Source: Acidimicrobiia bacterium | GTDB lineage: Bacteria; Actinomycetota; Acidimicrobiia; Acidimicrobiales; Aldehydirespiratoraceae | Direction of reading: 5' to 3' | Assembly: GCA_024421085.1 (NCBI GenBank) | Contig: JAHQYN010000013.1 | Location: forward strand, 1-47,744 | Length of the DNA: 47,744 bases | Part shown: positions 40,229 to 47,452 of the stretch, one piece after another | Numbering within the stretch: the first letter of the stretch is position 1 | How the letters are laid out: every line of letters begins with the position of its first letter | Made by a program: the position numbers and the translations under genes | Notes under the pieces: model-generated | The model's input: only the letters and a program-made list of their open reading frames with translations | The model's database searches: none | Told to the model about the DNA's origin: nothing

Positions 40229-41539
40229 ATGGTTCTGCAACGCCTGCCAGCCTCGACATTGGCGATCGCTCTGTCCTTAGCCAGCCTGGCCGCGGCCTGC
40301 GGCAGCGGGGGCGGTTCCTCGGCGGATGACGCGTCGGGCGGCGCTGTCTTCGCGACAACCACACTCCCACCTCTCGAGCAGGCACCCGCAGATCCGCCCG
40401 ACGGGGCTGCAAGCACGGACCAGGAGCCGGTCGAGGCCGCACCCGCCGACACGACGACGACCTCGGCGACCGCAGACGGCGACGCCGCGACAGCGACATC
40501 GGCACCCGACCCGTCGCCCACCGAGACCACGCCACCGCAGGGAGACGCCGACACTACCGAAGGCCCGGAGACCACAACATCCACGACCACCGCCGCACCA
40601 ACCACCAGCGCCGCACAGACAACCACCACCAACGCACCAACCACCAGCGCCGGACCGACGACCACCAACCGACCAACCACCACCACCGGACCGACGACCA
40701 GCGCCGGACCAACCACCACCAACCGACCAACCACCAGCGCCGGACCAACCACCAGCGCCGGACCAACCACCACCAACCGACCAACCACCAGCGCCGGACC
40801 GACGACCACCAACCGACCAACCACCAGCGCCGGACCGACGACCACCAACCGACCGACGACCACCAACCGACCGACGACCACCAACGCACCAACCACCACC
40901 AACGCACCAACCACCACCAACGCACCAACAACCACCAACGCACCAACCACCACCAACGCACCAACCACCACCAACGCACCAACAACCACAGCCGCACCAA
41001 CCACCACCAACGCACCAACAACCACAGCCGCACCAACAACCACGACGGCCAAGACCCTGACTCGACAGGAAATCCTCGACGCCGCGGCCGCCAACCGCCC
41101 GTTGTTGCAACCAAACAGCGACCGGCGACTCATTGAGGTCTTGAACGTCGCCGACGGGTCGATCACCAGCCTGGCAGACGCCGTTTACCGCGACCGCCCG
41201 GTTCTGTTGTGGTTCTGGGCACCCCATTGACCGACTTGTCGGCGCGAGGCGCCGCAAGTCGAGCAGTTCGCTCGAACCCACATCAACGAGATCCAGGTGA
41301 TCGGCATGGGCGGCCAAGACGACTTCAACCAGGCTCTCGATTTCGTGACCGGCCTAGGAGTCACCACTCCCACGATGGTCTGGGACCCGTCGTTCAAGAC
41401 CTGGACGCAATACGGGATCAGGGCGAACAGTTCCATGATCCTGCTCAACGGCGGCCTGACTGACGGAACCGAACCTTTCGTCGGCTTCACCTCCGCGCAA
41501 CAACAGCGGATCATCGACATGCTCGATCGGTTCTCCTGA
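40229..41539 (+). CDS. Selenocysteine-containing thioredoxin-like lipoprotein with Thr-rich stalk
   Basis: Read with TGA 41228-41230 as selenocysteine, the protein has 436 residues. Residues 1-23 are a lipoprotein signal (lipobox LAAAC, Cys24). Residues about 30-115 are acidic and Thr-rich. Residues about 115-272 are TTTNAP/TTSAGP repeats, probably a wall-spanning, glycosylated stalk. Residues about 285-436 form a TlpA-like thioredoxin domain: RPVLLWFWAPH-U-PTCRREAPQVEQFA, then GIRANSSMILL and IIDMLDRF. Sec334 occupies the first Cys of CxxC, giving UxxC. The frame stays open for 102 codons of clear thioredoxin-fold sequence after the TGA. A SECIS-like hairpin begins one base after it. The residue before the last beta-strands is Ser where TlpA proteins usually have cis-Pro. 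An extracytoplasmic redox role is inferred. The alternative is a nonsense mutation with a 333-residue remnant. Confidence 0.82.
40570..41047. repeat. 12-24 bp tandem repeats encoding a Thr-rich stalk
   Basis: Units such as CCAACCACCACCAACGCA (TTTNAP) and CCGACGACCAGCGCC (TTSAG) are repeated many times in frame. All changes are multiples of three, so stalk length can vary. Confidence 0.9.
41232..41261 (+). promoter_or_regulatory. SECIS-like hairpin directing selenocysteine insertion
   Basis: One base after TGA 41228-41230, CGACTTG (41232-41238) pairs with CAAGTCG (41255-41261), and CGGCGC (41240-41245) pairs with GCGCCG (41249-41254). All 13 pairs are Watson-Crick. U41239 is bulged, and the apical loop is GAG, with G first. 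A bulged U and a G at the start of the loop are known features of bacterial SECIS elements read by SelB. UGA-to-loop distance is 15 bases, at the short end. Confidence 0.75.
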
Positions 41540-41598
41540 CCGACACGAGTTGCCAGCCTTCCCACCACAACGACCGGCCCGGCGGCAACCCCACACAC

Positions 41599-41672
41599 CG
41601 ACCAACACGACAACGGGCGCGGCGACTACCAGCAGGCGAATACCACAACGACCAACACGACAACGGGCGCGG
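41599..41672. repeat. 24-bp direct repeat between the selenoprotein and gyrA-like genes
   Basis: CGACCAACACGACAACGGGC plus CGCG recurs at 41599 and 41649 (period 50 bp) in the 136-bp gap between convergent genes. No terminator hairpin is clear. Confidence 0.75.
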
Positions 41673-41675
41673 GGG

Positions 41676-44096
41676 TTACCAGCGGGCTTCTGCGACCACC
41701 ATGATCTGGCGCTCGGTGCGGCTCGGCACCAGATCGCGGGCGCTGGGTTCGATGTTGAGCGACACAGGGTTGGGATCGAGCTTGCGGGGATCGTCGTAGT
41801 CGGCCATGAGCGAGTACACGTCGGTCATGGCCGCAGGCCCGAACCAGGCACCGGTGACCGTCTCGCCGTCGGCCAGCCGGGCGATCCGCACTCCCTGTCC
41901 GCCACGGCCCTTCGCCAGCAGGTCGCCGTAGGGCGTCGCCTTGACACCGGCGGCGCTGCTGACAGTCAGCACCACACCGTCTCCGAGCATCACATCGGTG
42001 CCAACGACCTCGGCGTCGCCGAGCAGTCTCATGCCAGCCACACCGGCCGCGCCCCGGCCCTGATCGTTGATCGCGTCGACGGGCGTGCGCAGCACCTGGC
42101 CGTCGGACGCCACGAACGCAATGTCGACGCCGAGGGGCGCCCGGAACGCCGCGACCACACGATCCGCGCCCTTCAACGAGATCACAGTCGCAGAAGACCG
42201 CGTGCCCATCACCTCGCCGAGGGTCAGCCTCTTGACCACCCCGTTGGCTGTCGCGAGCACCAGGCGTTCGTCGCCGTCGGTGAGCAGCGTCAGCACCGAC
42301 TCGCCCCTGTTGAGCCCGAGCTGCGCCGAGGCGGGCACTCCGCGGGCACGGCCGGTCGCATCGGGAAGCTCCTGGACCCGCACCGGGACGGCCCGGCCCT
42401 CGGAGGTGACCGCCATGATCTCGGCGCCTGTGGTGGTCATGGCGCGGGCCGCTATCAGATCGTGGCGGCCAACGGTCGCCCGGCGCGCGCCGTTGGTGGG
42501 GGCTCGGCCGAGATTGCCCGATGTCGACAGGGTCACCACACACGGTTCATCGACACCCACGGTCTCGGATTCGTCGGGTGCAGGCTGTTCGTGGACCACG
42601 ATGCTCTCGGGCTCGACGATCTCGGCCCGCCTCGGGACTCCGTGGGCCTCGACGAGCTCGTCGAGTTCCTTCAGTACGAGCGTGCGGCGGCGGGCCTCTG
42701 AGTCGAGCAGCTTGTGATACTCGGCGATGTTGGCGCGCAGTTCCGCGGCCTCCTGTTCGAGTTCGAGCTTGGCGAGCGCGGTTAGTCGGCGCAGCGGCAT
42801 GTCGAGGATGTGCGCTGCCTGGACATCTGTCAGCAGGAACCGCTCGATCAGCCTCGCCCGGGCCTCGGGGGCGTCCTGGGAGCCGCGGATGATGGCGACG
42901 ACCTCGTCAATCGCGTCGAGGGCGACCAGCAGGCCCTCAAGAATGTGCAGGCGGTCCTGCGCTTTGGCGAGGCGGTACTCAGTGCGGCGGACGATCACCT
43001 CGAGGCGGTGCTCGATGTAGAGACGGCACAGGTCACCGATCCCGAGCGTGGTTGGCACACCGTCGACCAGCACCACGTTGTTGATGCTGAACGTCTCCTC
43101 GAGCGGTGTGAGCCGGTACAGGTCTTGGAGGGCGTACTGCGGGTTGACTCCGGGTTTCAGGTCGATCTGGATGCGCAGCCCCTGCATGTCGCTCAGGTCG
43201 GCGATGCCCGCGATGCCGGCGATCCTGCCGTTGTTGGCCACGTCTTGAACCTTGCTGATCACCCGCTCGGGGCCGACGAGGTACGGCAACTCGGTGACGA
43301 CCACCGCTTGACGGGAGCGGGTGATCTGCTCGACATGGGCTTTCGCCCGTATCCGGAACGAGCCACGCCCGGTCTCGTAGGCCTCACGCAGGCCGTCATT
43401 GACCACGATGCCTCCCGACGGGAAGTCGGGCCCGGGGAGCACTGCCATCATCTCGTCGATGGTCGGGCGGGGGCGCCGCTTGGTCATCACCAACCTGACC
43501 AGTTCGGCCGCCTCGCGAAGGTTGTGCGGGGCCATGTTGGTGGCCATTCCCACGGCGATCCCGCTGGTGCCGTTGACGATGATGTTGGGCACCGCCGCGG
43601 GCAGCACCGACGGCTCCTCTCCCTCACCGTCGTAGGTGGCGCGGAAGTCGACGGTGTCCTCATCGAGCTCGCGGACCATGTCCATGGCCGCTTCGGCTAG
43701 GCGGCACTCGGTGTAGCGCGAGGCGGCGGGCGGATCGTCGAGGGAGCCGAAGTTGCCCTGCGGGTCGATGAACGGGAGCATCCGCGAGAAGTCCTGGCCC
43801 ATCCGCACCAGGGTGTCGTAGATGGCGGAGTCGCCGTGGGGGTGGTAACGGCCCATGGTGTCGCCGACGATGCGGGCCGACTTTCGGAACGGTGTGCCGG
43901 GGCGGACCCCCATCTGCAGCATCGACCAGAGGATCCGGCGCTGCACCGGTTTGAGGCCGTCTCGCACGTCGGGGATGGCCCTAGCGGTGATGACGCTCAG
44001 CGAGTAGGCGAGGAACGACTCGCTCATCTCGTCGGCGACGGGCACATCGACCACGTCACGGGCGTAGCCGGAGTCGAATTCGAGTTGTCGGGGCAT
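41676..44096 (-). CDS. Type IIA topoisomerase subunit A (ParC/GyrA-like)
   Basis: An 806-residue DNA-cleaving subunit. Near the N-terminus it has SESFLAYSLSVITARAIPDVRDGLKPVQRRIL, then GRYHPHGDSAIYDTLVRM and the catalytic tyrosine in AASRYTECRL at about residue 127. The coiled-coil gate lies around 400-470. Beta-pinwheel repeats follow from about 500 (VVTLSTSGNLGRAP; VISLKGADRVVAAF). A GyrA-box-like KGRGGQG occurs near residue 735 but late in the pinwheel, so supercoiling versus decatenation cannot be decided. The start ATG 44096 has GGGAGG about six bases upstream. A LexA-type box lies 60 bp upstream, mirroring the B subunit. Confidence in the fold is high, in the gyrase/topo IV choice low. 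Confidence 0.92.
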   Translation of the reverse strand: MPRQLEFDSGYARDVVDVPVADEMSESFLAYSLSVITARAIPDVRDGLKPVQRRILWSMLQMGVRPGTPFRKSARIVGDTMGRYHPHGDSAIYDTLVRMGQDFSRMLPFIDPQGNFGSLDDPPAASRYTECRLAEAAMDMVRELDEDTVDFRATYDGEGEEPSVLPAAVPNIIVNGTSGIAVGMATNMAPHNLREAAELVRLVMTKRRPRPTIDEMMAVLPGPDFPSGGIVVNDGLREAYETGRGSFRIRAKAHVEQITRSRQAVVVTELPYLVGPERVISKVQDVANNGRIAGIAGIADLSDMQGLRIQIDLKPGVNPQYALQDLYRLTPLEETFSINNVVLVDGVPTTLGIGDLCRLYIEHRLEVIVRRTEYRLAKAQDRLHILEGLLVALDAIDEVVAIIRGSQDAPEARARLIERFLLTDVQAAHILDMPLRRLTALAKLELEQEAAELRANIAEYHKLLDSEARRRTLVLKELDELVEAHGVPRRAEIVEPESIVVHEQPAPDESETVGVDEPCVVTLSTSGNLGRAPTNGARRATVGRHDLIAARAMTTTGAEIMAVTSEGRAVPVRVQELPDATGRARGVPASAQLGLNRGESVLTLLTDGDERLVLATANGVVKRLTLGEVMGTRSSATVISLKGADRVVAAFRAPLGVDIAFVASDGQVLRTPVDAINDQGRGAAGVAGMRLLGDAEVVGTDVMLGDGVVLTVSSAAGVKATPYGDLLAKGRGGQGVRIARLADGETVTGAWFGPAAMTDVYSLMADYDDPRKLDPNPVSLNIEPSARDLVPSRTERQIMVVAEARW

Positions 44097-44156
44097 GGGG
44101 AGCCTCCCGTGGTCTGCCGTGGATACAGCCGTTGCGAAGCTTGCGAACCAAGTTTG

Positions 44157-44178
44157 CGAACGGACGTTCGTAAGCATA
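44157..44178 (-). promoter_or_regulatory. LexA (SOS) box beside the gyrA-like promoter
   Basis: CGAAC-GGAC-GTTCG at 44157-44170 is a perfect actinobacterial LexA box. On the minus strand it follows the -10 box TATGCT (44178-44173), so LexA bound here would block transcription start. Three TTGCGAA heptamers lie just downstream (44132-44160). Confidence 0.68.
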
Positions 44179-44257
44179 GTTGGGGGCACCGACACGCCCG
44201 TGGAGCCTTCGCCGTTAGATCCGTATACCGCGCCTCTACGCCGTCAAACATGTCTTG

Positions 44258-44440
44258 AATGCCCCCAACACACGCCGGACACGCCCTGGACACGCCGAAA
44301 GCCCGGCCCGCCACCCGAACACGCCCTGGACACGCGAAGACCCGGCCCGCCACCCCGAACACACGCCGGACACGCGAAGACCCGGCCCGCCACCGCGAAC
44401 ACGCCCCGGACACGCGAAGACCCGGCCCGCCTCCCCGAAC
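44258..44440. repeat. ~41-bp tandem repeat, four to five copies
   Basis: Imperfect units (core GACACGCGAAGACCCGGCCC) fill most of the 404-bp gap between the gyrA-like gene and mutM. The only other elements seen there are the LexA box and the two -10 boxes. Confidence 0.8.
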
Positions 44441-44488
44441 GCTCCCCGGCTGTGCGATCACGCCTTTGTGGCGTCAATACGAGTGCAA

Positions 44489-44494
44489 TAGGGT
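44489..44494 (+). promoter_or_regulatory. -10 box (TAGGGT) of a leaderless promoter
   Basis: TAGGGT is six bases before GTG 44501 of mutM, whose second residue Pro is the catalytic nucleophile, so the start is secure. Confidence 0.6.
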
Positions 44495-44500
44495 GCCGAC

Positions 44501-45310
44501 GTGCCTGAACTGCCTGAGGTGGAGACGATCCGCCGCCAGCTTGAGCCTCGTGTGGTGGGCGCGGAGATCGTCGACGCGGGATCGCACTGGTCGGCCAAGT
44601 TCACGCCCGCCGCAGGTGCTGTGGGTGCGGAGATCATGGCGGTGCGCCGCCGCGGGAAGTACCTGCTCTTCGACCTCTCCGGCGACGAGGAGCTGATCGT
44701 CCATCTGGGGATGACGGGGCGGCTCGCGGTGCGGGAGCGGACTGCCGAGGCGCTGGAACATCCGCATCTTCGGGCCTGGTGGGACCTCGACAGCGGTGGA
44801 CGGTTGACGTTCCACGACATTCGGCGATTCGGACGGATCCACCATGTTGAGCGGGGTGATCACCGCGGCATTCCCACGCTCGCTGCGTTGGGGCCTGAGC
44901 CGTGGGATCCCGCCTTCACGGGGCGGCACCTGGCTGCTTTCGTGAAGCGCTCCGACCGCTATGTCAAGACGCTGCTGTTGTCGCAGCGCCCGGTGGCTGG
45001 GATCGGCAACATATACGCTGACGAGGCCTTCTGGATCGCCAGGATCAACCCGGCGACCCGGCGGCTGGGCCCGCAGCGGGCCGAGCGCCTAGTCGAGGGC
45101 ATCCGCACGGCCCTCGACTCCGGCATCAAGCACGGCGGCACGACCCTGCGCGACTACGTGGACTCCGACGGCCAGGCCGGTGCCAACCAGCACGAGTTGC
45201 ACTGCTACGGGCGCTTTGGCGAGCCCTGCGACCGTTGCGGCACGATCATGCGCCGCCGAGTCATCGACGCCCGCAGCACCACCTGGTGCCCCTCCTGCCA
45301 ACCCCGCTAG
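44501..45310 (+). CDS. mutM: Formamidopyrimidine-DNA glycosylase
   Basis: A 269-residue base-excision repair enzyme that removes 8-oxoguanine and formamidopyrimidines and nicks the DNA. The N-terminus MPELPEVETIRRQL supplies the catalytic Pro2 and Glu3. RRRGKYLLFDL holds the conserved Lys, and LLLSQRPVAGIGNIYADE is the helix-two-turn-helix. The C-terminal zinc finger is CYGRFGEPCDRCG...WCPSCQ. All key residues and the length are normal. It is separated by 64 bp from mftA, which has its own promoter. Confidence 0.97.
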   Translation: MPELPEVETIRRQLEPRVVGAEIVDAGSHWSAKFTPAAGAVGAEIMAVRRRGKYLLFDLSGDEELIVHLGMTGRLAVRERTAEALEHPHLRAWWDLDSGGRLTFHDIRRFGRIHHVERGDHRGIPTLAALGPEPWDPAFTGRHLAAFVKRSDRYVKTLLLSQRPVAGIGNIYADEAFWIARINPATRRLGPQRAERLVEGIRTALDSGIKHGGTTLRDYVDSDGQAGANQHELHCYGRFGEPCDRCGTIMRRRVIDARSTTWCPSCQPR

Positions 45311-45362
45311 CTGTGCGTTCCGCCGACGTTGGTGTCTCCTGAGCCGGATCAGCTCGCGGGAC

Positions 45363-45368
45363 TAGACT
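45363..45368 (+). promoter_or_regulatory. -10 box (TAGACT) of the mftA leaderless promoter
   Basis: TAGACT lies six bases before ATG 45375 of mftA. It indicates that the mycofactocin cluster has its own promoter, independent of mutM. Confidence 0.6.
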
Positions 45369-45374
45369 GACCTC

Positions 45375-45527
45375 ATGAAACCTATCGACAGCCCAACACC
45401 AGCCAATCCCAGAGTTTCCCCAACAGCCGCGGACGCAACCTCCGGTACTTCCGGTACCTCCGAGTTCATCGAGGAGGAACTGCTGGTGGAGGAGATTTCC
45501 ATAGACGGAATGTGCGGAGTTTACTGA
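45375..45527 (+). CDS. mftA: Mycofactocin precursor peptide MftA
   Basis: A 50-residue peptide ending in the diagnostic core EEISIDGMCGVY. In the known pathway MftC decarboxylates the C-terminal Tyr and cross-links it to the neighbouring Val. MftE then releases the modified Val-Tyr, and MftD converts it into a redox cofactor precursor. The leader is Ser/Thr/Pro-rich (SPTPANPRVSPTAADATSGTSGT) with a short duplication, then acidic (FIEEELLVEE), which is where MftB docks. The start follows TAGACT by six bases. MftB starts four bases after the stop. Confidence 0.95.
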   Translation: MKPIDSPTPANPRVSPTAADATSGTSGTSEFIEEELLVEEISIDGMCGVY

Positions 45528-45531
45528 TCCC

Positions 45532-45843
45532 GTGGGGTTCGACGCCGCTGAGTTCGACGCCGCTGAGTTCGACGCCGCTGAGTTCGACGCGAATCGTCGC
45601 TACCGGCTGCACGAACGTGTGGCGCTGCGGCCGGAACCGTTCGGCGCGCTCGCCTACCACTACGACAACCGCCGCCTCAATTTCCTGAGGGCACCCGAGT
45701 TGGTGACGCTCGTCGAGAGCCTCGGGGAGCATCGCAGTGTGCGCGAGGCCTTCGATTCGGCGGGGCTCGACCAAAGCCGCTGGCCGTCGTTCGAGAAGGC
45801 CCTGGCATCGTTGGCCGCCTCCGACTTCCTGGTGGCGATATGA
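45532..45843 (+). CDS. mftB: Mycofactocin RRE chaperone MftB
   Basis: A 103-residue PqqD-like RiPP-recognition protein that binds the MftA leader and presents it to MftC. The domain starts at RRYRLHERVALRPEPFGALAYHYDNRRLNFLRAPELVTLVESL, typical of MftB. The first 18 residues are a tandem FDAAE repeat encoded by a 15-bp unit and are probably dispensable. It follows mftA by four bases and overlaps mftC by four bases (ATGA), so the three are translated together. The start GTG 45532 could be replaced by a later codon. Confidence 0.93.
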   Translation: MGFDAAEFDAAEFDAAEFDANRRYRLHERVALRPEPFGALAYHYDNRRLNFLRAPELVTLVESLGEHRSVREAFDSAGLDQSRWPSFEKALASLAASDFLVAI

Positions 45844-47087
45844 CCGACACGGCGGTCGCGCCCACCACACCGCCTGACACAGCGACCGGGTCGGCCGCCA
45901 CGGCGCTCGGGGTCCCCACGACAGCGAAGCCGCACAGCCTGGTGTTGTCGCCCGTCAAGCGCAGCGGCCTCGCCGAGCAGCTGAAAGCGGGGCTCGACGC
46001 TCCGATCTGTCTGACCTGGGAACTCACGTACGCCTGCAACCTGCAGTGCATCCACTGTCTCAGCTCCTCGGGCAGGCGCGACCCCCGCGAGCTCACCACC
46101 ACCGAAGCCGAAGCGGTGATCGACGAACTTCAGCGGATGCAGGTGTTCTACATCAACATCGGCGGGGGCGAGCCGACCATCCGCAGCGACTTCTGGCATC
46201 TCATCGACTACGCCACCGACCACGGGGTCGGCGTGAAGTTCTCGACCAACGGCTCACGCATCGATGCCTCCGTCGCCCGCCGGCTCGCCGCCTCCGACTA
46301 CGTCGACGTGCAGATCTCGATAGACGGTGCAGACGCCGCGACCAACGATGCGGTCCGTGGCGAGGGTTCCCTCGAGGTCGCTCAGCAGGCGATGAAACAC
46401 CTGCACAACGCCGGGTTCAAGGGCTTCAAGATCTCGGTGGTGATGACCCGCCACAACATCGCCCAAGTCGACGAGTTGGAGGCCATGGCCGCCCGCTTTG
46501 ATGCCGAGTTGCGGCTCACCCGCTTCCGGCCTTCCGGGCGCGGTGCCGACAGCTGGTATCAACTGCACCCCACCGAAGCACAGCAACGCCTGCTTTACCG
46601 CTGGCTGCTCGACCGGCCCGAGGTGCTGACCGGCGACTCGTTCTTCCATCTGTCGGCCCTCGGTGAGCCTTTGCCGGGCCTGAACCTCTGCGGGGCCGGC
46701 CGGGTGGTGTGCCTGATCGACCCGATAGGCGACGTCTACGCCTGCCCCTTCGTGCTCCACGACGAGTTCCGGGCGGGCAGTGTCCGCGATCACGGCGGGT
46801 TTCAGCGGGTCTGGCAGCACAGCGAACTGTTCGCTGAGCTTCGTGAGCCGCAATCTGCCGGGGCCTGCGCCTCGTGCGGCCATTTCGACGCCTGCCAGGG
46901 AGGCTGCATGGCCGCCAAGTTCTTCACCGGAATCCCCCTCGACGGACCCGACCCAGAATGCGTCCTGGGCCACGGCGAACCACTCGTCGATGCCGCCCGG
47001 TCAGCCCGCCCCTCACTGGCGCTCGACCATTCCCGCCCGTCGCCCGTGAAACTCCTGGCCCGCAACCACCGCGCCGCAAGGACCTGA
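45840..47087 (+). CDS. mftC: Mycofactocin radical SAM/SPASM maturase MftC
   Basis: A 415-residue enzyme that oxidatively decarboxylates the MftA C-terminal Tyr and forms the Val-Tyr ring. The AdoMet cluster motif is C66-x3-C70-x2-C73 (CNLQCIHC), with GGGEPTIRSDFWHLI as the GGE motif. The SPASM domain carries the auxiliary cluster ligands in CGAGRVVC, VYACPFV and CASCGHFDACQGGC plus a late Cys (DPEC). The N-terminal 45 residues are low complexity. Length and motifs are normal. Downstream, where mftD, mftE and mftF are usually found, there are only repeats and a convergent gene, so the rest of the pathway must be elsewhere. Confidence 0.96.
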   Translation: MTDTAVAPTTPPDTATGSAATALGVPTTAKPHSLVLSPVKRSGLAEQLKAGLDAPICLTWELTYACNLQCIHCLSSSGRRDPRELTTTEAEAVIDELQRMQVFYINIGGGEPTIRSDFWHLIDYATDHGVGVKFSTNGSRIDASVARRLAASDYVDVQISIDGADAATNDAVRGEGSLEVAQQAMKHLHNAGFKGFKISVVMTRHNIAQVDELEAMAARFDAELRLTRFRPSGRGADSWYQLHPTEAQQRLLYRWLLDRPEVLTGDSFFHLSALGEPLPGLNLCGAGRVVCLIDPIGDVYACPFVLHDEFRAGSVRDHGGFQRVWQHSELFAELREPQSAGACASCGHFDACQGGCMAAKFFTGIPLDGPDPECVLGHGEPLVDAARSARPSLALDHSRPSPVKLLARNHRAART

Positions 47088-47184
47088 TCGGAGCCGCCAC
47101 GATCGTCGGCCCCAATCTCGCGCGTTCGGCTGCATCCCCTGTCGTTGAACACGCAGGTTTCGGCTCGGGTCATGCACGAGGTGG

Positions 47185-47402
47185 CAGCGCACGGGGCCGG
47201 TCACGCGAGTCATACGCCAGCCGGACAATGCTGCTCGGCAGTGAGGGAGCGGCAGTGCCAGTCAAGCACGAGGTGAGGACAGCGCACGGGGCCGGTCACG
47301 CGAGTCATACACCAGCCGGACAACGGTGCTCGGCAGGCTGACGCTGCCCGGCAGGCTGACGCTGCCCGGCAGGCTGACGCTGCTCGGCAGGCTGACGCTG
47401 CC
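47185..47402. repeat. 95-bp repeat pair and four 18-bp tandem repeats
   Basis: CAGCGCACGGGGCCGGTCAC begins a block at 47185 that recurs at 47280 (period 95 bp). It runs into four copies of an 18-bp unit CGGCAGGCTGACGCTGCC at 47331, 47349, 47367 and 47385. No gene is seen in 47088-47452. Confidence 0.85.
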
Positions 47403-47452
47403 CGGCGGTCAGGAAGCGGCAATGCGAGTCGGGTGCAGGCCCCTCAACGCCG

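Noticed and set aside
40141-41166. N-terminal extension of the gyrB-like gene through the Thr-rich repeat
   Set aside because: The extension translates the reverse strand of the selenoprotein stalk (VVVGALVVVGAL...), has no GyrB similarity, and would bury the LexA box and the divergent promoter.
41228-41230. TGA as an ordinary stop codon of a Thr-rich lipoprotein
   Set aside because: The in-frame continuation is an unmistakable thioredoxin domain, the TGA replaces the catalytic Cys, and a SECIS-like hairpin follows at once. A simple nonsense mutation remains formally possible.
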